From an uncultured Oscillospiraceae bacterium (GTDB taxonomy: Bacteria > Bacillota > Clostridia > Oscillospirales > Oscillospiraceae): a stretch of DNA of 64,000 bases. The DNA lies in assembly GCA_934613505.1 (NCBI GenBank), contig CAKTTB010000002.1:62001-126000 (forward strand), in the 5' to 3' direction. The notes below the pieces were generated by a model. It had not been told where the DNA came from and did not search any database. It worked only from the letters and a program-made list of their open reading frames with translations. Positions 34,901 to 43,700 of the stretch are shown one piece after another (position 1 is the first letter of the stretch; each line of letters starts with the position of its first letter). Position numbers and translations under genes: made by a program.

Positions 34901-37244
34901 CGGCAACATCATGGTCGAGCCGGATTACCACTGGCAGATCCTCAGCCAGCTCGGCGGCGACGCCTCGATCGAGCCGGTCGACGGCGGCAACGGCTGCGCC
35001 AACTGGGCCGATATCACCCCGGGCGCGCAGGACAGCTTCATTTTCGTCCATTATGACGCCATGGACATGAACCACGGCGATTACGGCTCGCACGGCGGTC
35101 TGTATCCGGCGACAAATCCGGAGCGCACCGGTGTGATCGTTGTGGGCGGCACCGATGTGACGCACGGCACGGCGGACGCGCAGGTCTCGTTCAGCAGACC
35201 GGACGGCGCGACGACCACGCGCTCGATGGACTGGGATTACAACTACGACACATGGTTCTATACCGACACCGACAACGAGCTTCGCTTCGAAGTCAGCTCG
35301 ACCGGGACGACCGAAGTCAGCTACTGCATGCTGGGCTTCACCGACGCGTTCAAAGCGGAAGGTACCGGCTGGAGCGCCGCGGAGCAGTCCGGCAGCGGCT
35401 ATACCGTCCCGCTGGATCGCTTTGATTCCCTCGGAAATAAGCGCGGCGGCACCGTCATCCTCCGGATGAAGGATACCACCGGCGTCAGCTACCGGCTGGT
35501 GCGCGCGTCCAGGGTGACATACAGCGTTGAAAACCTGTCCCACACGGGCGAACCGGTCATGCCCGGCGACAGAGTCCGCGTCAGCTTCGACGGCCTGTAC
35601 CGCTCCGTCAACAAGCTTGCCGGCATCTTCAACCCCACGTCCTTCGCGCTCTGCTACTCCGTCGGCGGTACCGCTGTCAGCGGGAAGCTGCCGCAGTATG
35701 AGAGAATGGACAACACCACGATCGAGCTGACGATCCCGAAGGATCTGGAATTTGCCGACGACGCGCAGACTGCGCAGTGTACGCTGGAGCATGGCTGCAT
35801 CAGCGGCAGCATGTATGCGGCGGCCAACCCGTTCCAGTTCCTCTATGATATGACGGACACGGGTGTCGGGACCAACTTCAACGCGGTCACGGTCCAGTTT
35901 TACATGAGCCGCTGGGCGGACATTTCCCTTGTAGTGAACCGGAAGGTCAACTACACCGTAAAGATCGAGCCGCAGGATCAGAGCGGCAGCGCTCTGCACG
36001 GCGCGTCGGTCGTGATCTTCAACGACGCGGGAGAGCAGCTCGCCGCGGATGAAAACGGCTGCTACAGCCTTGGCTACGGTACGTACTACTATCAGATCAC
36101 GAAGGGCGGCTGCATCGCCAGAAGCGGCAGCTTTACGCTCAATGCCGCATCCGCCGATGAGCTGGAAGACGGCGTCCTGACGAAGGCCTTCGAGCTGGAA
36201 GCTGCGGACGCCTCCGCGTGGGACGGTAAAAAGCAGGCGCCGCAAAAGGATGCCTCCGGCTGCTATCTGATCGGCACCGGCGAGGAGCTTGCGTGGTTCG
36301 CGGCCGCGGTCAATAACGGCGAGACGTCGATCTCCGGTAAGCTGACGGCGGATATCGAGCTGGCAGGCGTCGCATGGACGCCGATCGGTACCAGCGCGAA
36401 CCCGTATAAGGGCACGTTTGACGGCTGCGGCCATGTGGTGAAGAACCTCTTCATCCATTCCGCGTCGGACGACCAGGGCCTGTTCGGCTATCTGGGCGCG
36501 TCGGCCAGCATTGCGCGGCTCGGCGTGACCGGCAGCATCATCACCACCGGGCAGCACGCGGGCGGCGTCGCGGCCTGTGCGCGCAACGGCGCGGCCATCA
36601 GCGAATGCTTCAGCGCCGCGGACGTCATCGCCGCGAAGTGGGCCGGCGGCATCTGTGGCTTTGCGCAGTCGTACAAGGTGACGATTACAAACTGCTACAA
36701 TACCGGCGCGGTGACCGCCTCCGGTGCAGACGGCTTTGCCGGCGGCATCAACGCCTGCGGCACCAACAGCACGCTCGGCGCATCGCTCACCAACTGCTAT
36801 AACGCCGGTACCGTAACAGCAGTCGAAACGTGCGGCTCCCTGACCGCGTATATGAGCAAGCACATCACCAATTCCTATTACCTTTCCGGCACCTGCCGGA
36901 ACGCCACCGGCACAAAAGGCACCGCAAAGACCGAAGCCGAGCTGAAAGCCCTCGCCCCCACCCTCGGCGAAGCCTTCCGCTCCGATACCGGCAGCATCAA
37001 CAATGGCTACCCCATCCTGTCGTGGCAGGCATCCATTCTCCTCGGTGATGTCAACATGGACGGCAAAGTTTCACTTGGTGATGCCGTCCTGCTGTATGCA
37101 TATGTCCGGGGCAAGACCAAGCTGTCGGCAGAGCAGCTGAGCTGCTGCGATCTGAATGATGACGGCGGTGTTACGCTTGGCGATGCCGTTCTGCTCTATG
37201 CGTATGTACGAGGGAAGATCACAGAGTTCCCTGCACAGAAGTAA
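31908..37244 (+). CDS. Giant secreted dockerin-bearing surface protein
   Basis: A 1778-residue secreted protein. The signal peptide spans residues 1-32. Residues about 145-345 form a beta-rich module resembling a diverged DUF4430/transcobalamin beta domain (VTVYVTISSDG, then LMYYRNHVYPLMGVNWGS, then LLSEGDTIDVAMFSNW). A Cys/His-rich ribbon-like segment with CxxC pairs lies at about 447-509. Several Ig-like domains follow, then GLUG-like repeats (about 1540-1650; NCYNTGAVTASG). The C-terminus is a type I-like dockerin (about 1713-1775) with two near-identical Ca2+ loops, DVNMDGKVSLGDAVLLYAY and DLNDDGGVTLGDAVLLYAY. It should attach to a cohesin such as those at 37284-40626. No catalytic domain is recognisable. 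Ligand unknown; corrinoid capture is inferred from regulation. Confidence 0.82.
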   Translation: MRYKRLVSFLLALALLAGLLPAVTLGASAADAAHTITVSADAPAAAETTQGIQYLLAMSDVFTDSEQHEMTYTLSGENLSSQTKIAENKDDGNAMYLFVVQPNVGEYALTITAACAEDPAVTASHTITITVKEGKDGDPRQYNYDETDASSVTVYVTISSDGMPLMGKDGTILAHLPVKVPYFDLANQGLEKFYRYQTKDGRGEYINSTIVRRPTALHLYLYLLGVYYLGYSAKEVTSGGVRIPGHTGKVGVLNMNDEKPYNDNLLALNITGRPTSLYMQQFWGHDENLMYYRNHVYPLMGVNWGSTADYILLSEGDTIDVAMFSNWDFYKEGGAFVAFDQDSYKATTKANLTFRTVQYATKSVADGGSEMFEPVTGMKVALYDEYWDAVAAPEVEEGNLYTLDTSELEPGTYYLMALDPHAGETGKTSRACKAPATAVVTVTNGEACKHEKTEVRDAKEATCGADGYTGDTWCTVCNQKIKTGETIPATGAHTDANQDGKCDVCGAAMATAVPTRKAGYPAESSGVVKTGMAYLLSDLQGGRVFAPVDGQKLNYTNYYYERSTDGGKTWSAKQKFSEASFGATTICLTETRPGTYLYRFYASHDGVNFSKDTWTLTLTVSDAPVMNFSFHVGRDYTGGYPVIRLYSVDTDENGDEILGSELQNVFLYSNFTDTCPEGTADYDPSEGILTQGYQMFYASLTAGRYAYRAFAKNAETGAYDIPLGGMTLDLPTDSNVDGLTGGGTELYLQCVSFYPSTKKQGGTYFAADEYHVTVDCPIMKCQTQMGEAYQSGVYAVYPTMLYAGGNACLYNYYLYADIDGYGFSQNINATFQPGYEADQRTGSIDTVNQLTVTVPENTTFGLYFQWNNFNSSEVAPEWPDPDVPNEDRWQSNGDGTRTARYFVSSSNGSYTWRLRDDTHVSQGGWLAQMDEDETLTLSFAADAATDRQSHDFAQLGTTTTKRDEADLQVNLDPSGFKAITDTTRVRAYRHWQLIDSDTGNIMVEPDYHWQILSQLGGDASIEPVDGGNGCANWADITPGAQDSFIFVHYDAMDMNHGDYGSHGGLYPATNPERTGVIVVGGTDVTHGTADAQVSFSRPDGATTTRSMDWDYNYDTWFYTDTDNELRFEVSSTGTTEVSYCMLGFTDAFKAEGTGWSAAEQSGSGYTVPLDRFDSLGNKRGGTVILRMKDTTGVSYRLVRASRVTYSVENLSHTGEPVMPGDRVRVSFDGLYRSVNKLAGIFNPTSFALCYSVGGTAVSGKLPQYERMDNTTIELTIPKDLEFADDAQTAQCTLEHGCISGSMYAAANPFQFLYDMTDTGVGTNFNAVTVQFYMSRWADISLVVNRKVNYTVKIEPQDQSGSALHGASVVIFNDAGEQLAADENGCYSLGYGTYYYQITKGGCIARSGSFTLNAASADELEDGVLTKAFELEAADASAWDGKKQAPQKDASGCYLIGTGEELAWFAAAVNNGETSISGKLTADIELAGVAWTPIGTSANPYKGTFDGCGHVVKNLFIHSASDDQGLFGYLGASASIARLGVTGSIITTGQHAGGVAACARNGAAISECFSAADVIAAKWAGGICGFAQSYKVTITNCYNTGAVTASGADGFAGGINACGTNSTLGASLTNCYNAGTVTAVETCGSLTAYMSKHITNSYYLSGTCRNATGTKGTAKTEAELKALAPTLGEAFRSDTGSINNGYPILSWQASILLGDVNMDGKVSLGDAVLLYAYVRGKTKLSAEQLSCCDLNDDGGVTLGDAVLLYAYVRGKITEFPAQK

Positions 37245-37283
37245 GCAACCCGAAAGGTTCAATAAAAGGAGGAAACAATCAAA

Positions 37284-39344
37284 ATGAAGCGTATTTTATC
37301 TTTTGTACTGGCTGTATGCCTGGTACTCGGCCTCAGTGTCGGCGTTTTTGCCGCGACACTTGATGTCAGTGCTGACAAAACAGACATCAAGCCCGGCGAT
37401 GAAGTTACCGTGACTGTATCGGCAAAGGACGCGTTTGTCGGATATACTGCGATCCAGTATCGCCTCTATTTCGACAGCAGTCTTTTTGAAACGATCGACA
37501 CGGATGATGATAATCAGACCAGCGTTACCGCCGGCACTAATGTTGCCGTTGCTGGTACGATGACAGACGCGAACGGCACCTGCCTTGATATTACTATGAT
37601 GGATGCCTCCAATATGAAGGTCCTGAGTGTTCCGGCTGGAACCGTGTTTGCGACGATCAAGCTTACCGCGAAGAGCGATATTAAATCGGTCAAGGACGCG
37701 AAGTTTGAGCTGAAGTTTATCGAAGCAACGGATAAAGACTATGCAATTGTAAAGGACAACAAGCCTGATGCGGGTGCGGCCGTCACCGTCACCGTCGCCC
37801 CGGCGGCTCCGGCCAGCAAATACTCCGTTGCCGCTTCCACCACCACGGCTTCGACCACGGTTGGCAGCGACGCGACTGTTTCGCTTGGCGTCACCAACGC
37901 AGCGACCTCCAACAAGTACAACTCCTACTATTTCGAGGTCTCGTATGACAACACCGTTCTGGAGTATGTCAGCTGTGGCGCGACTAATGATGTTACTGTT
38001 TCCGGCGGTACGCTGAAGATCGCCGGCTACGGTGCGGACAGAACGGCTCCCGTTGTCCTGACCTTCAAGGGCATCAAGACCGGCTCTTCTGCCGTGACCA
38101 TCACCAGAGCAAACATCGATGAGGCCAGCAAGGCTGACGCGCAGGATGCCCCGGCAGCAGAGATCACCACTGCAGTCGTTACCATCGCCGTGACTGCCGC
38201 GTCCTACAATGTCACGCTGGACAAGACACTTTTCAACGGCGCTGATACCGTCACTGGCGGCACCGACTACACCTTCTCTGCAAACGATACCGAGCATTAT
38301 GACTACTCGAACGTCACCGCCACCATGGGCGGCGAGACTGTCGAAGTGACAAGTGACGGCAACGGCAACTACACCATCGCAGACGTCACCGGCAATCTGG
38401 TCATCTCCGGTACCCGTACCGCCAAGCAGTATAATGTTACCGTCGATGGCAATGCAGCCTCCAAGGTCACCGCAGCATCTAAGGCGACCTACAACACCGA
38501 CTTCACCTTCACTGTTGACACGAGCGACAATACCAAGACCTACGAAGTCACCATCAAGGTCGGCGGCACGACTGTTACTCCTACTGTGAACAGCACAACG
38601 TACACCATTGCGGGCAGCGCCATCACCGGCGACATCGTGATCACCGCCACGCAGACGGACAAGCCTGCCGAGACGGTCAACGTCAAGTTCGAGGGTAACG
38701 CCACCGCTGATGCGAAGGGCGAAGCGACTGCAAAGAAGAACACCGCCTACACCTTCACCGTCACCAAGACCGCCGGTTACACCTACACGCTCACGGCAAA
38801 GAATGCTGACGGCGAGATCACCCTTTCCGAGAATAACGGCACCTACACCATTGCTGCGAAGGATGTCACCAAGGATATCACCATCACCGTCAACAAGACT
38901 GCAAACCGCACCGTTGCTGTCTCCGAGTACGTCAAGGCCAATAACACGCAGTTCTGGCTTGTGACGGTCAAGGGCACCGTCGCAGATGGCAATGTCCTGA
39001 CCTATAACAATGCGCCGATGCTCTGGTCTGCAAAGTATGACGCTTATGCCTACCTCGTCATCGACACGACCGGCAAGACCGAAGCGCAGATGAAGACCGC
39101 TGCAGAAGCCTCCATCGGCGAAGCCAAGGGTGAAAAGACCTCCATCAGCTACGGCGGCGATGTCAACGCGACCGGCACCGTCGACGTCAACGACGCGCAG
39201 CTCGTTTATAACATGTATAACGCCAAGTATACGTCCTTCGCCTCCTGCAGCATGGAGAAGTTCCTCCGTGCCGACATGAACGGCGATAAGACGCTGACCG
39301 TCAATGACGCAGCTGCAATCGTGAACATCATCCTGAACAAGTAA
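37284..39344 (+). CDS. Two-cohesin scaffold protein with its own dockerin
   Basis: A 686-residue secreted protein: signal peptide 1-23; cohesin-like domain 1 (about 24-173; LDVSADKTDIKPGDEVTVTV); cohesin-like domain 2 (about 178-305, with the pattern YFEVSYDNTVLEYVS); three repeated beta domains of about 75 residues (309-540); a linker domain; and a C-terminal dockerin (623-686; DVNATGTVDVNDAQLVYNMY and DMNGDKTLTVNDAAAIV). Its dockerin differs in the recognition region (VNDA instead of LGDA) from those of the two giant proteins, which suggests a second binding specificity. I infer an adaptor scaffold: two cargo sites plus a plug into the wall anchor. AAAGGAGG precedes ATG 37284. Confidence 0.85.
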   Translation: MKRILSFVLAVCLVLGLSVGVFAATLDVSADKTDIKPGDEVTVTVSAKDAFVGYTAIQYRLYFDSSLFETIDTDDDNQTSVTAGTNVAVAGTMTDANGTCLDITMMDASNMKVLSVPAGTVFATIKLTAKSDIKSVKDAKFELKFIEATDKDYAIVKDNKPDAGAAVTVTVAPAAPASKYSVAASTTTASTTVGSDATVSLGVTNAATSNKYNSYYFEVSYDNTVLEYVSCGATNDVTVSGGTLKIAGYGADRTAPVVLTFKGIKTGSSAVTITRANIDEASKADAQDAPAAEITTAVVTIAVTAASYNVTLDKTLFNGADTVTGGTDYTFSANDTEHYDYSNVTATMGGETVEVTSDGNGNYTIADVTGNLVISGTRTAKQYNVTVDGNAASKVTAASKATYNTDFTFTVDTSDNTKTYEVTIKVGGTTVTPTVNSTTYTIAGSAITGDIVITATQTDKPAETVNVKFEGNATADAKGEATAKKNTAYTFTVTKTAGYTYTLTAKNADGEITLSENNGTYTIAAKDVTKDITITVNKTANRTVAVSEYVKANNTQFWLVTVKGTVADGNVLTYNNAPMLWSAKYDAYAYLVIDTTGKTEAQMKTAAEASIGEAKGEKTSISYGGDVNATGTVDVNDAQLVYNMYNAKYTSFASCSMEKFLRADMNGDKTLTVNDAAAIVNIILNK

Positions 39345-39374
39345 GTCAGTTCCGGTTCCAAACGCTCAAACAGG

Positions 39375-39410
39375 GCGGCGCAGGACTGCTGCAAGGCAGC
39401 CCTGCGCCGC
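39375..39410 (+). other. Intercistronic hairpin between the scaffold and anchor genes
   Basis: A 10-bp GC-rich stem (GCGGCGCAGG at 39375-39384 with 39401-39410) with a smaller internal stem, and no T tract. It may set the ratio of scaffold to anchor by mRNA processing or decay. Confidence 0.6.
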
Positions 39411-39444
39411 GTACCCACCACTCCGGATAGAAGAGGTTGACTTT

Positions 39445-40626
39445 ATGAAACGATTTTTAAGCATCTTTCTGGCCCTGTGCCTGCTGCTCGGCCTGAGCGT
39501 CACGGCGTTCGCGGCGGATACCTCCCGCGCCTATACCTTTGACCTGACGGCGAACGGCGCGCATGAGATCAGCGTAAAAACAGGCGATATCATCACCGTC
39601 ACGCTTGAGCTGGAGCGCACCAGCGGCAGCGGTGCCATGTACGCCATGCAGGACGAGATCAATTACGACGATAAATATCTCTCCCTGCAGTCCAGCGGCG
39701 AGCTGCTCTATACCGGCTGCAAGTCCAGCGACATTTCGCTCCTCACCGGCGGCCGCTCCCACTATCTGAACTTCGTCTCTACCTCCGGCGGCGCTGACTG
39801 GGCCGATTCCGTCACCGTCGGCACCTTCCGTCTCAAGGTCACCTATGACGGCAAGGCCACCACGAAGCTCAAAAACTGCAATTATCTTGTCTCCACCGCC
39901 GACGGGCAGGATTCCTATAAGGCTGCGGCCAACGACGTGACCATCAAGATCAACGGCGGCGCAGAAAACGGCTCCGATGTTCTCAACACCGAGACCCACA
40001 TCGCCTATACCAGCGGCTATCCCGACGGCACCGTCCGTCCGAACGCCAGCATCACCCGCGCCGAAGTCGCGCAGATGCTCTACCGGCTGCTCAGCGATTC
40101 GACCCGCGCGAGCAAGGCGACCGACCGCAACAGCTTCTCCGATGTCAATTCGACCAACTGGTTCTGCACCAGCGTCTCCACGCTTTCCGCGATGGGCGTG
40201 ATCACCGGCTACCCGGACGGCTCCTTCCGCCCGAACGCCAATATCACGAGAGCGGAGTTCGCGGCCATCCTCAGCCGGCTTGCCGGTGTAAAGAGCACCT
40301 ATACCGCGTCCTTCACTGACATCGCGGGTCACTGGGCAGCCGGCGCCATCAGCGCCGTCAGCGCGAAGGGCTGGGTCACTGGCTATCCGGACGGCAGTTT
40401 CCATCCGAATGCCAACATCACCAGAGCCGAAGCCATGGCCATGATCAACCGCATGCTGGGCCGTCTGCCCGCATCGACGTCTGATCTGCTGCGCGGCATG
40501 AAGACCTTCTCCGATAACCTCGATACCGCCAAGTGGTATTACCTGCACGTGCAGGAGGCTACCAACGGCCATACCTATACCATCCAGAAGGACGGCATTC
40601 ATGAGACGTGGGAAGCACTCAAGTAA
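39445..40626 (+). CDS. Cohesin-SLH cell-wall anchor protein
   Basis: A 393-residue secreted protein: signal peptide 1-24 (…LSVTAFAA), one cohesin-like domain (about 25-175; VKTGDIITVTLELERTSG), then three S-layer-homology repeats (about 185-360), each with the GYPDGSFRPN…ITRAE core. SLH domains bind pyruvylated secondary wall polymers, so this protein should hold a dockerin partner on the cell surface. Its single cohesin is the natural receptor for the scaffold dockerin encoded just upstream. Confidence 0.9.
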   Translation: MKRFLSIFLALCLLLGLSVTAFAADTSRAYTFDLTANGAHEISVKTGDIITVTLELERTSGSGAMYAMQDEINYDDKYLSLQSSGELLYTGCKSSDISLLTGGRSHYLNFVSTSGGADWADSVTVGTFRLKVTYDGKATTKLKNCNYLVSTADGQDSYKAAANDVTIKINGGAENGSDVLNTETHIAYTSGYPDGTVRPNASITRAEVAQMLYRLLSDSTRASKATDRNSFSDVNSTNWFCTSVSTLSAMGVITGYPDGSFRPNANITRAEFAAILSRLAGVKSTYTASFTDIAGHWAAGAISAVSAKGWVTGYPDGSFHPNANITRAEAMAMINRMLGRLPASTSDLLRGMKTFSDNLDTAKWYYLHVQEATNGHTYTIQKDGIHETWEALK

Positions 40627-40645
40627 GAACTGCATACAAGATCAC

Positions 40646-40690
40646 CCTGTCCAGCGAGGTGCGGATTTCCGCACCTCGCACAGGTTGTTT
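40646..40690 (+). other. Strong intercistronic hairpin, possible partial terminator
   Basis: A 12-bp perfect stem (40654-40665 with 40668-40679, 2-base loop) is extended by CCTGT/ACAGG arms. The following TTGTTTC is only weakly T-rich, so readthrough is expected but may be reduced. It lies between the anchor gene and the DUF4430 gene. Confidence 0.6.
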
Positions 40691-40778
40691 CTGGACACTT
40701 TGACCGATCCCGGCGGATCGGAAGCAAAAATACGTCCCGCCCCGGTCTGTCCGGCGGCGGGAAGCAAGTGGAGCGGCT

Positions 40779-43700
40779 ATGAAGCATTTTTTTGAAAACA
40801 AACAAGTCTATCGCCTTTGCTGCGCGCTTCTCTGCGCGGCGATGATCCTCAGTGTGGGTCTGCCTGCCGCTCTGCGCGGCAGCGCGCAGCCGAAGGCGCC
40901 CGAATTGACCGCAGACAGCGAGATCACGCTGCTCGGTGGCGGAGACGCCGCCTCTGAGTTTCAGACCGGCCAGAGTGCGACGAACGTCCGCGCCGAAGCA
41001 GGCGAGACCGGCGGCTCGACCGGCGCCGAGGGCGGCAACCGCGCATCGGCGGACGAAGACCCGAGCAGCGCGGCAAGCTCCAGCGAGCAGCGGGAAGAAA
41101 ATATCGAGAAATCAGAACCGAACGGCAGCGCCCAATCGCCCGAGCGCGGGCAGGACGCAGCCAAACCGGACTACTCCAACGCCGAGATCGGCACGACCGA
41201 CGGCCCGGAGACCCCGGACGACACCACCGAGGACGGCAATACCGGCTCCGACGGCGAGGAGGAATCCGCGCTCGATCTGACGGCTGTCCTGACCTGGTAT
41301 AAATACGGAAGCACTGCGAGCACCATTGCCTGCTCGCCGGATGACAGCGTGGGAAAAAAGGTCCTGACCTCCCAGCTGGAAGACGGCAGATTCCACTACG
41401 AGATCGCCCTTGCCGGTCCCGAGCGGATGAACGCCGTGATAGATGAAATGATCCTGACGAAGTCCGGCAGGGAAGAGCAGATCTCCGACACCGGCAGCGT
41501 CACCATGCAGACCGCGGACGGTGCGCCGCAGCGCTATATCTTCGAGGCCTACGCGACCGTGACCCGTACCGATGAGACCGGCGAGACCCGCCAGCTTGAA
41601 ACGAGCTTCACCTTCGTCATCAGCTACGAGGACGGCCTTGACCTGAGCCTTGACCTCAGCTGGCTGCGAAACGGCACGGCCAGCACGCTGACCGCCTCCG
41701 CCGACGGCTCCGCCCGCCAGACGATCCGCAGCAGCGAGCTGGAAGACGGCGCATTCCGCTACACCTTCGCCCTGACCGGCCTGAGCGCGCAGAATGCGTC
41801 GATCGAATCTGCGACCTATACCTCGGCGCACGGCACCGCCGGTACGCTCGACAAAGTGGGCGGCACGCTCACGCTCACCGTCCCCGACGGCAGCGAATCC
41901 GAACGTTATACGCTGAAAGCGACCGCCGAGGTCAATGAGGGTGGCGAAAAGCGCATCGTGAGCTTTACGTTCTACCTTGATTACCAGAGCGACGAGGATC
42001 TTTCCCTCGAGCTGACTTGGTACCGCAGCGGCGTCACCGCCGAGAAGATCACCTGTGCCAAAAACGGACGCGCCGCCGCCAAGGTCAAGCAGAATCAGCT
42101 CATCAACGGTCTGTTCCAGTACTATCTCGCCCTGACCGGCGAGAGCGCGGCGCAGGCACAGCTGACCTCCGCCCAGCTGACCGGCCCCGGCGTCAGTCAG
42201 CGCATGGAGGAAAGCGGCAGCGCGGTCTTTACCATCCCGTCCGGCGCAGGCGCGGCGACCTATACCATTCAGGCCACCGCCACACTGTCCTCCGGCAAGA
42301 CCGTCACCTTCACCGTGACCATCACCTATTCCAGCGACGTCAGTGCCGAGCTGCGCTATACGACGCTGCAGAACGGCGCGCGGACGGAGCAGTCCGTCAC
42401 CTGTGAAAACGGCCGCACGGCCGTGCCAGAGATCATCTTCTCCGACCAGCTGACCGACGCGGAGCTTCCGTTCACCTTTGCCATTTCCGGCGAGGACGCC
42501 TCCGGCGTCACGCTCGACACCCTGACCCTCTTCCAGAGCGGAAGCGGCAAGCTCAAGACGCTCGCCAGCTCCATCGGCGCTTCGTCCTATTCCGGCTCCG
42601 TGCAGCTGCTCGACAACGGCGGCCGCGCCGGGGAGAACCAGTTCAAGCTGACCGCCACAGACACCGACGGCGGCAGCTATACCTTTACCTTCCTCGTGCG
42701 CTATCAGAAGCGCGGCGATAAGAAGGTCGAGATCAAAATCAATCTCACAGACGGGCAGGAGATCCCGAACGAATCCCCGGTGCCCCTGACCGTCCGCGCG
42801 TGGAGCGAGGACGACGATGGCACCGTCATCAGCAACATTCTCGCCACCGGCACCGATTCCGAGCTGACCGTCACGCTTGACGGCACTGTCCTCAACTATA
42901 CCGGCGCCAGCGGTTATACACAGGAATACGAAATTTACGCAAAAAACCCCGTCGAGGGCGACGAAAACACCCATACCCTCAAAATTTACGCCCGCGACGT
43001 CTACGGCAACGAGGGCACGTATGAGATCACCCTCAAGGGCAAGCGCAGCGAAGACGGCAAGGAGACCGGCGCGACCGTGCAGGTCAGCGTCGACCTGACC
43101 GTCCTCGGCCTCGGCGTCTATGGCCCTGTCAGCTATCCCGTGCGCGTCGGCGAACCTGTCTCCTACGTCATCGCCAAGACCGTCTGGGGGCAGGACATTG
43201 ACGACACCTTCGGCGGCGCGGCCGACCAGACGCTCGGCTTCGATCCCGGCAGCTGCAGCTATTCGGGCACGCTGGACAGCGGCTTCTATCTGCGGACGCT
43301 CGGCGGAAGCATTCTGGACACGCCGACCTACTTCCCGCAGCCGGGCAACGCGTCCACGACAGATGAGATCCTTGCCGCGATCGACGATTATTTCGGCGCC
43401 GATACCGCGTTCAGTTCGCTCTGGCGCTGCATCGTCCGCAATAACATCCAGATCAATGCGCCCGGCGGCAGCAGCATCGGCGAGTTCGACTTCACGCAGG
43501 GCTCCGGCTGGCTGTACGCCATCGACGGCACCGAATACCCGAACCGCGGCATGAGCGAGCGATACCTGAGCGATCTGGAGGGCGATTCCCACACCCTGAC
43601 GCTCCGCTACACGCTGGCCTACGGCTGGGAGGTCGGCAGCGGCATCAGCGGCTACGGCGATAAGGTCGGCTACTGCGTGCAGGCGTCGAACGGCCATATC

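Noticed and set aside
34719..36863. A 714-codon open frame on the minus strand opposite the giant dockerin gene
   Set aside because: It lies wholly antisense to a well-supported secreted protein, has no family resemblance and is rich in Arg, Ala, Val and Asp, as expected when GC-rich codons are read backwards.
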